DNA of 55,040 nucleotides from NCBI GenBank assembly GCA_012514635.1, contig JAAYZX010000081.1:1-55040 (forward strand), in the 5' to 3' direction. Both the position numbers and the translations under genes were made by a program. Position 1 is the stretch's first letter. Every line of letters starts with the position of its first letter. The DNA comes from Actinomycetota bacterium (GTDB lineage Bacteria > Actinomycetota > Thermoleophilia > RBG-16-64-13). Positions 8,547 through 17,794 of this stretch are shown in pieces. Under the pieces are notes generated by a model that saw only the letters and a list, made by a program, of their open reading frames with translations, made no database searches and was not told the DNA's origin.

Positions 8547-10247
8547 CTACGGGGAGTCGTGTTGTCCCGACGACGCTTCCTGGAAGAAGCGGGCCACCTC
8601 ATCCACGGCGAACACGGGCCAATTTGCGGGCGCTCCCTTCTGGGTGGCGCTGACGCCGGGTGGGGTATCCAGCACTTCGCCCAAAACGGTTGCCTCTATT
8701 CCGGCAGAGTCGAGAGCGGCTATCAGTTTGGGAGTATCTGTTTGTGCGCAACCAATCAACATGCTCCCCGAGCCGATCAGGCCCAGTGCATCGATTCCCA
8801 GGAGGGAGCACATCCGACGGGTCTCCGGGTACAAGGGGATGCGATCCAACTCCACCAGTATGCCGCGCCCCGCCGCTTCGCTCAATTCCATCACAGCTGT
8901 GGCGAGCCCTCCCTCGGTGACATCGTGCATGGCCCGGACGCCTTGACAACCCAGGGCGATACGGCCTTCAGGGACCACACTGAGCTGATCGAGTAGCGCG
9001 CGACAGGACGCGAGCTCCGTGTCGCTCATTCCTCGGCTGCGTAGCAGAGAGGCGGCTTCTCCGGCAAGCAGGGCCGTGCCTTCCACAGCCACCCTCTTTG
9101 TCAGGAGGAGGCGGTCTCCGGGCCGGAGTTGACATTTGTCGCGCAGGTCCGCACGCTGCAGAGTCCCGGCGGCGAAACCTACGATAACCGGACGCGAAAC
9201 CGCATCGGTGACCTCGGTATGGCCTCCGCAGAGTGTGAGCCCTTCTCGTGTAACCGCCGTCGCCAAGTCGTAGAGAAGGATCTGCGCCTGCGAGGGGGTA
9301 GTACCCATGGGGAGGAGTACGGTGGCCAAGAACCAGCGGGGATGCGCTCCGCAGGTAATGAGGTCGTTGGCGTTGACACGGACTGCATACGCGGCCGGCT
9401 CTGTGGTTGTGAAGGTGATGGGATCCGTCTTGAGGGCCAGAAGCTCGGGCAACGGGTCTTCGGGCGATAACTCCGTTTTACGTCCGGCTGTGAGTTGTAC
9501 GCAGGCGACATCCTGTCCTATACCGGGCCTCACTATCAGCGATGGGTCGTCTGTAGGTAGGCCGGCAAAGAACTGAGACAAGAGGGCCGGGGGCAGCTTT
9601 CCGCCGGGCAAAGGGAGACCCTGCATTACCAGCTGCGGTAGTTCTTCCAGAGAGGCAATGATGTAGTCGGCCTCGTTGCGCCAGGGGGGATGGTTGCTGT
9701 GGGAGACTTTGTTGAGGAGAAGAACTCCAACCGACCCTGCCCTGCGCGCCGCGCATAGATCGAGCACATAGTCACCTACCAGCATGATCTCAGCCGGGGT
9801 TATGCTCAGAAGATCGGCTGCGTGGAGGATGCCGTCTGGGGAAGGCTTGGGTGGCAGCGGTGTATCCCGTGTAATGATGAGATCGAAGTGGGCGGCTGAG
9901 AGATGGGAGAAGTTGGCCAGCGCCCGGTTGATGGAGGCCCGACCGTTGCGCGTGAGCACGCCCAGTTTAACTCCCAGGCTTCGTATCGACGCGATCGCTT
10001 CCTCGGCACCCGGGTTGGGGAAGGAACGGGCGGCTGCTTCCAACTCGAATTCTTCGAGCAGGCCTCCGCAGCGTCTGCGTTCCTCTGCATCGGGACGCGC
10101 TTGGATCCATTCCAGCACCGGATGTCCTGCCGGGCACCCGATGGAGCGGGCAAATCTGGGGAAATCGAGAGCACCGGGATGAGTGAGGGTGCCGTCGAAA
10201 TCGAACAGCACCGCGCTGATTTTGAAGGGCCGGGGCGGGTACTTCAT
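8547..10247 (-). CDS. HAD phosphatase fused to AIR-synthase-related (HypE/ThiL-like) domain
   Basis: One uninterrupted 566-residue frame carries two enzymes. Residues 1 to about 220 are a HAD phosphatase: FDFDGTLTH (Asp16, Asp18), LTRNGR, the lysine in PKPSPDG, and LVGDYVLDLCAARRAG. Residues about 240-560 are an AIR-synthase-related fold: GQDVACVQL, VNANDLITCGAHP, LCGGHTEVTD, LRPGDRLLLTKRVAVEGTA, AMHDVTEGGLATAV and LIGSGSMLIG, closest in layout to HypE and ThiL. The C-terminal Cys tail that HypE uses for carbamoyl transfer is missing, so hydrogenase maturation is unlikely; an ATP-dependent phosphotransfer coupled to dephosphorylation is possible. The ATG lies eight bases after the helicase stop with GGTGAG overlapping it, so the pair is coupled. 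Confidence 0.85.
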   Translation of the reverse strand: MKYPPRPFKISAVLFDFDGTLTHPGALDFPRFARSIGCPAGHPVLEWIQARPDAEERRRCGGLLEEFELEAAARSFPNPGAEEAIASIRSLGVKLGVLTRNGRASINRALANFSHLSAAHFDLIITRDTPLPPKPSPDGILHAADLLSITPAEIMLVGDYVLDLCAARRAGSVGVLLLNKVSHSNHPPWRNEADYIIASLEELPQLVMQGLPLPGGKLPPALLSQFFAGLPTDDPSLIVRPGIGQDVACVQLTAGRKTELSPEDPLPELLALKTDPITFTTTEPAAYAVRVNANDLITCGAHPRWFLATVLLPMGTTPSQAQILLYDLATAVTREGLTLCGGHTEVTDAVSRPVIVGFAAGTLQRADLRDKCQLRPGDRLLLTKRVAVEGTALLAGEAASLLRSRGMSDTELASCRALLDQLSVVPEGRIALGCQGVRAMHDVTEGGLATAVMELSEAAGRGILVELDRIPLYPETRRMCSLLGIDALGLIGSGSMLIGCAQTDTPKLIAALDSAGIEATVLGEVLDTPPGVSATQKGAPANWPVFAVDEVARFFQEASSGQHDSP

Positions 10248-10255
10248 GTTGTGTC

Positions 10256-13200
10256 TCACCAACCATCCCAGCTCATGCCGGGGTCGTCGGGATAGAAACC
10301 GGCTGCCGTAAGATACTCGCGCCAGGGTGATTGCGATACGTTTACGCCGTTCCACTCGCTTACGGTGGTCAGAGGTTGTATTTTGCGGAGGTAACGCAGC
10401 AGCGTTGCCAGAGCTGCTTGGATTGCGTGCGGCTCTGCTTCCTGCGGCGAGGTGAGGCGGGAGCCGGAGTCTGCGGCCACGAGGGTGGGGAACCCTCCAT
10501 CCAGTACGATCCAGGTGGAGGGAATCCGGACGGCAACTGCAGGTCCGTAGATGTTGGCGGGATCGCAGGCGTTGAGAACGGTGGGCTCAGGGGTGCCGTC
10601 GGAGATAGGTTTTGCGATACGGGCTGCGGTTTCGCGTAGGAGCTCTACGGCGTCGGGCAGGGCGAATTGTGGTCCGGGGAGCCCGTGTACAAAGTAGCCG
10701 CGTCTCACTTCTCCGCGCAGTTCTAAGCGCTTGAGCACAGGGAACAGCAAGCTCCATTCCCAGCCGGTGGTCTCGCGATCTATGGCGGCTGGGGTGAGGA
10801 CTCCGTAGCGTGCCAGGAGGAGGTGGGTTTGGAGGAGACGGTCCTGGGAGAGGCGGGTCTGGAGGTCGGCCTCTTCAGGGGCGGCCGACTGCGGATCGCC
10901 TGTGTCCCAGCGATGGAGTAGGGCCCATCGTCCGGTGCGGATGCGCGCCTCCTCCTGTTCTAACCTGCGACGCACGCGCTGCTTGGCGGCGCGTAGTTCC
11001 CGGCGTGGCGGGCGGCCGTATAGATGAAGTGAGGGAACTCGGGGCTCTGTCGGTTGGAGAGGGATATCTGGGCCCAGGAGGAAGCGTCTGGCGACATCGA
11101 TATCGTCATTGGTGACGAGACCGGCGAGCATGAGCTCCAGGAGGGCGGCCTCGGCCTGAGCTATGCTCAGGCCGAGGCCGCCGGCCACCTCCGTTGAGAA
11201 GGCTGCGCCCTCCCGGTGGAGGTGGCCGTGGACTGCGCGCGCAATACCGCCGACCTGTTCCGGGTCGCCTGGAGGCAAAAGCGCAGTCTCCTCTCCGCGC
11301 AGGAGGAAGATGAGGCGGGTGCGACCGGATGCGGCGCCTCCAGTGCAGGCCCAGACGAGCTCGCCGGCAGTGGCCAGTTGGTCTAAGTGGGTGGGCTTAT
11401 AGAGACGAAGCCGCGCAGGCAACACGTCTCGCTCCCATACGACGGCCGGCACGGGAAGGGCCCGCAACTGTTGGAGGACGCAACGTAACCCGGTGACGTC
11501 CTCGAGCTGTGTACCGGGGGTCGCATGTTGCCATTCGGCCAGGAAGACGGCGTAGGCACTGAGGGGTACGGCTTTGATCTCGCGACGCAGCAGGTACAAC
11601 GAATGCCGATGCAGCTGTTGCAGGACGTGGGCGTCCACGTACTCGTCGTTTAGGGGCGCTTGTTGGGAAATGGGCTCTTCGCTGTGGGTCCATGCGGGTG
11701 TACTGGGGGTGAAGTGCCCGTGGGCCAGATGTCTACTCGATACCAGATCATCGAGCAGACGGGACACCCATTCACGCGGCACGGCATAGCGGTGAAGGAT
11801 TGTGTCCAGCGTGACGGGGCCCGATCCGGCGAGAAAACGCTCGAGCACCCGTCGGGCGGCCGCTTCACGTAAGATATCGGGTTTGGCGACGTCGGCGTCC
11901 TCCAGGGCGAAGGCGGTTTCGTATGTGTGGCGGTCTTCGGTTGTGATCCAGCGGGATTCGGGGCCATAAGGAGTGGGAATGAGGACCTCCCCTATTCGCC
12001 CGGCCTGCGCCAGCCGGGCGAGCCATGAGAAGGAGTCGCCCGCCGAGCGCTCGGCCGCTTCATGGCTGCTGAGATCACCGGCTTCTTCCAGGAGGACGGC
12101 CAACTCGTCGGCTGTGCGGGCTTTGGTGCCCGGGTCTGTATGACGCAAACGAGACTCTACTTCATGCAAAGCCTCAGACTTGAGCAGCTGGGAGAGATCG
12201 ACATCTCGGAGGAGTTCTTGGAGCAAATCCAGATTGAGTGCCAGGTCGTGGAAACGACGCTCGGCTCTGGGCGCATCCCATTCGTACAAGTGCACCGTGA
12301 TGAAGTCTCGCATCAGGCTTTGGGCGGCCGGGGACGGAGTGGGAGAGTCCACCACCACCGTCTGTATCTCGCCTCGTTGGATACCTTCAAGCACGCGCTC
12401 GAGATGAGGGAGGTCCATCACGTCCTCGAGGCAGTCGCGGTACGTCTCCAGCAGGATGGGAAAGTCAGGGAAAGCTTTGACGGTCTGCAGGAGGTCGCGG
12501 GCCCGCAGACGTTGCAGCCAGAAAGGGGTTCGTCTGCCTCCGCGCAATCCTGGTAAAAGTAGAGCGCGGGTGGCGTTCTGGCGGAACTGGGCGCCGAATA
12601 CCGCCGATTCGGGAAGACCCGCCAGAATGCGGCGGCGGGCGTCTTGGGGTGTGAGCGCAGTGACGATATCGAGGGGGAGCGCTACGTCAGAATCGGGAAC
12701 GTGCAACAGTATGCCGTCATCGTTGGTCTGGGCCTCGATCTGCGCTCCCGTGTGGTCGTGGAGGATTTCGGCCAGTGCCAGCGCCCAAGGGCCGTTCACC
12801 CTTCCGCCAAAAGGAGAGTGAATGACGAGGCGGGCATCGCCTAGGGGATCGTGGAATGCTTCCAGCACGATGGTGTTGTCCGAGGCGATGGTGCCGATAC
12901 CGTCCAGTTGCGCCGCTATGTAGTCGAGGATTGTGTCGGTGGACGGAGCGTCTAGTGCATATTCTGTGGCCAGCCAGATGCGCAGGGTCTCGAGGTGGGA
13001 GGATGCCCGAGTCTCTTTGGCTGCATCTAATGCTTGGTGGAGCGCCGCGCGGCAGGACTTGACGCCCAGCCTGTCTTTTAGATCCCTGAGCCGTTCGGCC
13101 ACCTCGCGACGGAATGCGCCGACGCGGTAGCCCAGCTCGTACGGTCGCCAGGGATAGTCTCCTCTCCAAAAGGGCATGCGTGGGGTGAAGCCGGGTGCCT

Positions 13201-15256
13201 CCCCTACGATCACGCGATCATCGGTAATCTCCAGGACACGCCAAACCTGGGCTCCCAGCATGAAGGTGTCGCCCACACGGGTTTCGAAGACGAACTCTTC
13301 GTCCAACTCTCCGATACGTGTCTTGCGGTCCGGGAGGAACGCGCCGAAGGAGCCGCGGTCCGTTATGGTGCCTGGATTGGTGACGGCCTGTAGGCGCGAG
13401 CCGGGAAGGGCGGCCAACACTCCGTTTACGCGGTCCCATGACAAACGGGCCCGTAATGCGCGATGGGTGGCGGAGGGATAGCGACCGGCCAGCATGTCGA
13501 GTACGTTGTGGAACACCGCCGGAGTGAGTCCCTCGTAAGGGTACGCTTGGCGGATTAGGTGGAATAGGTCGTCCGCGTGCCACGAGTCGGTGGCCACAGA
13601 TGCCACCACCTGCTGGGCGAGGACATCGAGCGGCGCATGGGGTGTCGGCGTATCCTCCACCTCGCCGCGCAGCATGCCGCCGGCTATTACCGCGGCCTCC
13701 ATCAGGTCCTCGCGGTGCAACGGGAAGATGCGCCCGGTACTGGTGTGGCCTACAAGGTGCCCCGACCGCCCCACGCGTTGAAGTCCCTCCGACACCGCTT
13801 TCGGAGAACCCAGCTGCACCACCAGGTCCACCGAACCGATATCTATGCCCAGCTGCAGCGACGAGGTGCCCACCAGTGCGTCCAGGCGTCCGGCCTTCAG
13901 GTCTTGTTCCATTTCCAGACGAATTTCGCGAGACATGCTGCCGTGGTGGGCACGGATGGGATTCTCGTGGTCACCTTTACCCAGCGCAGTGAGCCCCGCT
14001 CCTGTAGCCACACCCATCTCCATCAGTGCACCGGATTCCCCACGGGCCTCAGCGGCGCGCTGCTCATTGAGGCGATCGGCGGTGCGTTCCGCAAGGCGAC
14101 GGTTATTGGCAAAGATGAGCGTTGTTCGATGCTCGTGAATGAGCCGAGACACGCGTGCGACCAGCGTTGGCCAGATAGAGTCGCCGGGCAGGTTACGGAA
14201 TCCAGGTACCACCGTCTCCACACACAGATCAAGCGGCTTCCGACGACCGGCATCGATAATTCTGACAGGGCGCGGGCGGAGGGATGAGGCCGTTTCCTTG
14301 CAGAGAGAACCGGTTGGGCTGTCGTGGTTATCTGCCATCCACTCGTTGCCTCCCAGGAAGCGTGCTACCTCGTGGAGCGGCTGTGCGGTGGCCGACAGGC
14401 CGATCCGCTGGACGCGGCCTTCCGCTAGGTGCTGCAATCGTTCCAGGCTGAGCGCCAAGTGTACTCCTCGTTTGTTGCCGGCCAGGGTGTGGATCTCATC
14501 GACAATGACCGTGTGGACCGTGCGAAACAGCTCACGTGCGCGTGGGCTCGTAAGCATGAGGTAGAGCGATTCCGGTGTGGTGATGAGAATGTGCGGGGGG
14601 CTGGCGAGGATGGCCCTTCGTTCGCGGGTAGACGTGTCGCCGGAGCGAACGGCTGTGCGGATATCCGGCCACCACATCCGGCCGGCGGCCGTTCCGGCCG
14701 CCGGCGAGAGGCCCGCCCATTCGGCCGCCTCTGTAGCAGGAGATGGGTCACCCTCTGTTGTGGCTTCGGCCTCCGCTCGTGCGCTCGCCCGCTTGATCCC
14801 GGCAAGAGGGGCGCGGAGGTTGCGCTCGATGTCGTTGTTCAGCGCCTTCAGTGGCGAGACATACACCAGGTGGATGCCGCGTGACATCTGTTCTTCCCTG
14901 TGATCCGACTGCGGCGCGGCGCCTGGGCGCGCTGCGCCGGCGGTCGGCCGCCGCCGCTCCTGCTGTAGACTCGGTGGCGTGGGCGGCGACGTCCCCGGGT
15001 TCGGCCGCAGCTCTGTCAGTTCCCGGAAAATCCTGTCGATACCGCAGAGGAAGGCGGCTAGAGTTTTGCCCGAACCGGTGGGGGAGAGCAGAAGAACATG
15101 CTCACCGCGGTGGATTGGCGGCCAGCCCTGTTCCTGAGGTGGTGTGGGTGCGGCGAAGGTTTCCTGGAACCAGGTTCGTACGGGTGCGCAGAATAGACTC
15201 AGGACGTCCGAGGCCGGTGTGGATGACTGTGCGCTATGCTTCATACTGAACATCAT
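10256..15256 (-). CDS. lhr: Large ATP-dependent helicase, Lhr family (full length)
   Basis: Superfamily-2 DNA/RNA-DNA translocase, 1666 aa, longer than the roughly 1500-residue family norm. Walker A SPTGSGKT is at 58-65, motif Ia YVSPLKALNNDIERNLRAPL, motif II VDEIH at 251-255, motif III GLSATAQPL; the RecA2 domain has TLIFANNRR, the SLQLGIDIGSVDLVVQ segment and QRVGRSGH. Lhr-type winged-helix, beta-barrel and C-terminal domains follow (GRWALLHRW, LFPVLKRLELRGEVRRGYFV). Two Ala/Pro/Glu-rich insertions (about 81-122 and 154-195) flank motif Ia, and a third shorter one follows motif III, explaining the extra length. Lhr is implicated in DNA repair. Start: first of two tandem ATGs; the Shine-Dalgarno is weak. 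Confidence 0.95.
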   Translation of the reverse strand: MMFSMKHSAQSSTPASDVLSLFCAPVRTWFQETFAAPTPPQEQGWPPIHRGEHVLLLSPTGSGKTLAAFLCGIDRIFRELTELRPNPGTSPPTPPSLQQERRRPTAGAARPGAAPQSDHREEQMSRGIHLVYVSPLKALNNDIERNLRAPLAGIKRASARAEAEATTEGDPSPATEAAEWAGLSPAAGTAAGRMWWPDIRTAVRSGDTSTRERRAILASPPHILITTPESLYLMLTSPRARELFRTVHTVIVDEIHTLAGNKRGVHLALSLERLQHLAEGRVQRIGLSATAQPLHEVARFLGGNEWMADNHDSPTGSLCKETASSLRPRPVRIIDAGRRKPLDLCVETVVPGFRNLPGDSIWPTLVARVSRLIHEHRTTLIFANNRRLAERTADRLNEQRAAEARGESGALMEMGVATGAGLTALGKGDHENPIRAHHGSMSREIRLEMEQDLKAGRLDALVGTSSLQLGIDIGSVDLVVQLGSPKAVSEGLQRVGRSGHLVGHTSTGRIFPLHREDLMEAAVIAGGMLRGEVEDTPTPHAPLDVLAQQVVASVATDSWHADDLFHLIRQAYPYEGLTPAVFHNVLDMLAGRYPSATHRALRARLSWDRVNGVLAALPGSRLQAVTNPGTITDRGSFGAFLPDRKTRIGELDEEFVFETRVGDTFMLGAQVWRVLEITDDRVIVGEAPGFTPRMPFWRGDYPWRPYELGYRVGAFRREVAERLRDLKDRLGVKSCRAALHQALDAAKETRASSHLETLRIWLATEYALDAPSTDTILDYIAAQLDGIGTIASDNTIVLEAFHDPLGDARLVIHSPFGGRVNGPWALALAEILHDHTGAQIEAQTNDDGILLHVPDSDVALPLDIVTALTPQDARRRILAGLPESAVFGAQFRQNATRALLLPGLRGGRRTPFWLQRLRARDLLQTVKAFPDFPILLETYRDCLEDVMDLPHLERVLEGIQRGEIQTVVVDSPTPSPAAQSLMRDFITVHLYEWDAPRAERRFHDLALNLDLLQELLRDVDLSQLLKSEALHEVESRLRHTDPGTKARTADELAVLLEEAGDLSSHEAAERSAGDSFSWLARLAQAGRIGEVLIPTPYGPESRWITTEDRHTYETAFALEDADVAKPDILREAAARRVLERFLAGSGPVTLDTILHRYAVPREWVSRLLDDLVSSRHLAHGHFTPSTPAWTHSEEPISQQAPLNDEYVDAHVLQQLHRHSLYLLRREIKAVPLSAYAVFLAEWQHATPGTQLEDVTGLRCVLQQLRALPVPAVVWERDVLPARLRLYKPTHLDQLATAGELVWACTGGAASGRTRLIFLLRGEETALLPPGDPEQVGGIARAVHGHLHREGAAFSTEVAGGLGLSIAQAEAALLELMLAGLVTNDDIDVARRFLLGPDIPLQPTEPRVPSLHLYGRPPRRELRAAKQRVRRRLEQEEARIRTGRWALLHRWDTGDPQSAAPEEADLQTRLSQDRLLQTHLLLARYGVLTPAAIDRETTGWEWSLLFPVLKRLELRGEVRRGYFVHGLPGPQFALPDAVELLRETAARIAKPISDGTPEPTVLNACDPANIYGPAVAVRIPSTWIVLDGGFPTLVAADSGSRLTSPQEAEPHAIQAALATLLRYLRKIQPLTTVSEWNGVNVSQSPWREYLTAAGFYPDDPGMSWDGW
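11144..11182. repeat. Perfect 18-bp inverted repeat inside lhr
   Basis: Left arm GGCGGCCTCGGCCTGAGC, loop TAT, right arm its exact reverse complement. It encodes an ordered stretch of a winged-helix domain (GGLGLSIAQAEAALLE), so the palindrome has been kept within codon constraints. It is the longest perfect stem in the window. Confidence 0.88.
14681..14705. repeat. Perfect 11-bp inverted repeat inside an lhr insertion
   Basis: Left arm GCCGGCGGCCG, loop TTC, right arm the exact complement. It falls in the second low-complexity insertion of the helicase, encoding SPAAGTAAG. It shares the GGCGGCC core with other hairpins in the window. Confidence 0.8.
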
Positions 15257-15352
15257 CCATCATATTGCGGTGTTCTGACCAGAGCGAGGTGATGTTGACT
15301 GCTTCCGCTGGGCTGAGTTGGGAGGAGCAGCAGAGAAGTAGAGGAGGATGTA

Positions 15353-16168
15353 GTGACGGAGACAGATGATTTGTCTTTTCTGGATGACCCGCGGGTGCTT
15401 TGTCAGTTGTTCCCGTTCGCCTATGCATATGGATATCCTTCAGCCCAGCGCGATCTGCATCGGGCTCAACTCTCCAGCTATATCGAAATGGAGGACGGGG
15501 CGCGCCTGGGTTGCAAGTTCTGGGTACGCGATCGACAACTTCCCACCATCCTATACTTCCACGGCAACGGCGAGACCGTGGCCGATTACGAGTGGGTGGC
15601 ACCGCTATACCTGGAGAAGGGCATCAACCTGTTTGTGGTGGACTATCGGGGATACGGCGGCAGCGACGGGGAGCCCACATTTACGAATGTCATGAGCGAT
15701 GCGCGGGCGGTTCTCTTGGCGTTGCGGCAGGTGTTAGCGGACCAGGGTCTCTCCTCCGGTCTGTTTGTCATGGGTCGATCTATCGGCAGTATCCCGGCAT
15801 GCGAGGTGGCTCTACACCACCAGGGAGATCTCTGTGGGTTGATCATCGAAAGCGGAGCCGCCAACAACTTTCGTTATCGCTGGGCTGAGCATCGCCCGTA
15901 TCGAGACGATGTCATCGGAGACGACGGCATATTTCTCAACAAAGTGAAACTGCGTTCGGTGACTATCCCCACTCTGATCATCCACGGTCGGCGGGACAGC
16001 ATCGTGCCCTTCTCGGAAGGGGAGGAGTTGTATACAAACGCGGTCGCCGTGGACAAACGCCTACTTGCGCTGCCGGGTGGTCACAATGATTTGCTCGAGA
16101 CGGCCATGGAAGACTACTTCGCCGCCATTAGTGAGTTCGTGGGACGAAACAGATTGGACATTGTGTAA
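15353..16168 (+). CDS. Alpha/beta hydrolase
   Basis: Serine hydrolase of 271 aa. The oxyanion-side motif is LYFHGNGETV, followed by VDYRGYGGSDG. The nucleophile elbow is GRSIGS with Ser143, and the triad is completed by Asp215 (HGRRDSIVPF) and His244 (PGGHND). No signal peptide, so cytoplasmic. The closest layout is BEM46/ABHD13-type esterases; the substrate cannot be named. GTG start preceded by GAGGAGG. It is divergent from lhr with a 96-bp gap. The downstream lipoprotein gene follows at 63 bp but appears to have its own start signal. Confidence 0.9.
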   Translation: MTETDDLSFLDDPRVLCQLFPFAYAYGYPSAQRDLHRAQLSSYIEMEDGARLGCKFWVRDRQLPTILYFHGNGETVADYEWVAPLYLEKGINLFVVDYRGYGGSDGEPTFTNVMSDARAVLLALRQVLADQGLSSGLFVMGRSIGSIPACEVALHHQGDLCGLIIESGAANNFRYRWAEHRPYRDDVIGDDGIFLNKVKLRSVTIPTLIIHGRRDSIVPFSEGEELYTNAVAVDKRLLALPGGHNDLLETAMEDYFAAISEFVGRNRLDIV

Positions 16169-16219
16169 TTATGGGGCGTGCAATCAGCAGATGGTTGCAT
16201 TTTCTTTACAGTATCGCGG

Positions 16220-16225
16220 TACCCT
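16220..16225 (+). promoter_or_regulatory. Candidate -10 box, leaderless start of lipoprotein gene
   Basis: TACCCT ends six bases before the ATG at 16232; a possible -35 (TTGCAT, 16195-16200) lies 19 bp upstream. No Shine-Dalgarno precedes the ATG. The arrangement is the same as before the epimerase gene at 2962. Confidence 0.35.
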
Positions 16226-16231
16226 CCGGCT

Positions 16232-17767
16232 ATGAAGCAGTGGGGTGTGCATTCGTCTCATATGGGGTCCTCCCTTGTCGGGCTGTATTTGGCAGTTATC
16301 GTATGCTGCATGCTTCTCCTCGGTGTTCTTACCGGATGTGGGGATACGAGTCTCAACACGGCAGGTAGGTCTTCTTCCACGTCCGGCCTCGGGGAGGGGG
16401 CCGAATCTTCGGATACCGGCGTATCCACCGTGCCCGGTAATACGTCTTCCCCGCCTCAGATCGGGGTCAACTCCATCCGCTTTTTCTGGACCCAGGGTAG
16501 CGATATGGCGGACCATGAGATGGGACGGCAGGGGGGGAGCGAAGAGGGAGCGGTGCAGAGTTTCACGCTTCCCGACATTGTGTTTGCCGACTTTGCCGAG
16601 TTGGGCGTTCAGGCATACCGGCAGTTCTTCACGGCCGACCTGCTCTGGGACGTAGTGGAACCGCGCGATGACGACTGGCAGTTCGAGAGGGCCGATGCGG
16701 TGCTTATGAAATCGCCCAGCGAACCTATCGTCACTCTCTTTTCGCTGCAATATGCGTCTCCCAACCCGCCGTGGGCAACATCCGAGGACATGTTTCAAAA
16801 GACACTGGGAGCCGAAGCCCGCGACTATCTGACGACGGTGGTGAAGAGGTATGCACCTTACGTTCGCTACTGGGAGCTGGGAAATGAGATGGATCACTGG
16901 CGTATCGCCGATCCAGAAGGGTCCTTGGCGTCGGAAGCCGATCCGGAGACCCCGGGGACACACAGTCTTCCCTCGTGCCTGCCCGTCGATGGCTTCACGC
17001 CCCAGGAGCAGGGGGCTTTTCTGGCGGAAGCAGCGGCACTGATCCGCGAACTGGACCCGGATGCGGTCATCCTGATGCCCGGGATGTCCGGCTTGGATAC
17101 CTACCAGCTCACCTCGTGGTTACCCGGTTTGGTGGAAGGTGGCGGCTCCGACTGGTTCGATATTGTCGGCTATCACTACTATCTTTCGTGGTTCCGTTTC
17201 CCTGCGGCCAGACGTGCGCTGGCCGACATGCTTATGGATGTGGGCCTGGAGGATAAGTCTGTTTGGCTGACGGAGACGGGTTCTTCGGCGAGCTTCACAT
17301 TGTCGCAACGCACCAACTACCCAAACAGCGCAAGGTCGCAGGCGGCGGATATCTTTCGGCGTGTGCTGCCCGCCTACGCAGCCGGTGATGATCTTGTGCT
17401 GTGGCACACTTATATCGGCTCGCCCGACACTCCCGACAACTCCTGGCGCTGTTACGGGTTGCGCGACGAACAAGGCCGCAATTCCTCCGCTTACGCTTCC
17501 TTCCAGTTGCTCACTTCGGAGCTCATGCCGGTCGACCACGTGGAGGCTCTGGCTGAGGAGGGTCTGTACGGGTGCAATGCCTACCGGGTTACCACCGGCG
17601 AGGGAGCCGTGCGATACGTGGTCTGGGGTGCGGGGGTGTGGGAGGTTCCTTCCGGGATGAGTGAGGTAACTGAGGTTGTGGTGTCACGGGAGGAGTCATT
17701 TGCATGGCACTCGGTATCGCCGGGCGAGGTGCTGATTCTGGGCGACGTGCCGCTCTTGTTGCGGTGA
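16232..17767 (+). CDS. Secreted lipoprotein with glycoside-hydrolase-like (clan GH-A) barrel
   Basis: A 511-residue protein with a lipoprotein signal: a hydrophobic helix ending in the lipobox LTGC (Cys36), then a Ser/Gly-rich tether to about residue 75. The rest resembles a (beta/alpha)8 glycoside hydrolase of clan GH-A: YWELGNEMDHW carries the candidate acid/base Glu219 (Asn-Glu signature at the end of strand 4), and VWLTETGSS the candidate nucleophile Glu348 (end of strand 7). The middle region WFDIVGYHYYLSW also fits. GH39- or GH5-like families are the nearest guess, but no family can be assigned. It would be anchored outside the membrane. A GTG at 16178 and an ATG at 16262 are alternative starts. 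Confidence 0.75.
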   Translation: MKQWGVHSSHMGSSLVGLYLAVIVCCMLLLGVLTGCGDTSLNTAGRSSSTSGLGEGAESSDTGVSTVPGNTSSPPQIGVNSIRFFWTQGSDMADHEMGRQGGSEEGAVQSFTLPDIVFADFAELGVQAYRQFFTADLLWDVVEPRDDDWQFERADAVLMKSPSEPIVTLFSLQYASPNPPWATSEDMFQKTLGAEARDYLTTVVKRYAPYVRYWELGNEMDHWRIADPEGSLASEADPETPGTHSLPSCLPVDGFTPQEQGAFLAEAAALIRELDPDAVILMPGMSGLDTYQLTSWLPGLVEGGGSDWFDIVGYHYYLSWFRFPAARRALADMLMDVGLEDKSVWLTETGSSASFTLSQRTNYPNSARSQAADIFRRVLPAYAAGDDLVLWHTYIGSPDTPDNSWRCYGLRDEQGRNSSAYASFQLLTSELMPVDHVEALAEEGLYGCNAYRVTTGEGAVRYVVWGAGVWEVPSGMSEVTEVVVSREESFAWHSVSPGEVLILGDVPLLLR

Positions 17768-17794
17768 GGCGGCGTCGGTTGGTCCCCCTCTTGA

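Noticed and set aside
8547-10247. Assignment of the AIRS half as hydrogenase maturation protein HypE or as SelD
   Set aside because: No terminal Pro-Arg-Ile-Cys tail, no N-terminal Cys/Sec loop of SelD, and no hydrogenase or selenium genes nearby.
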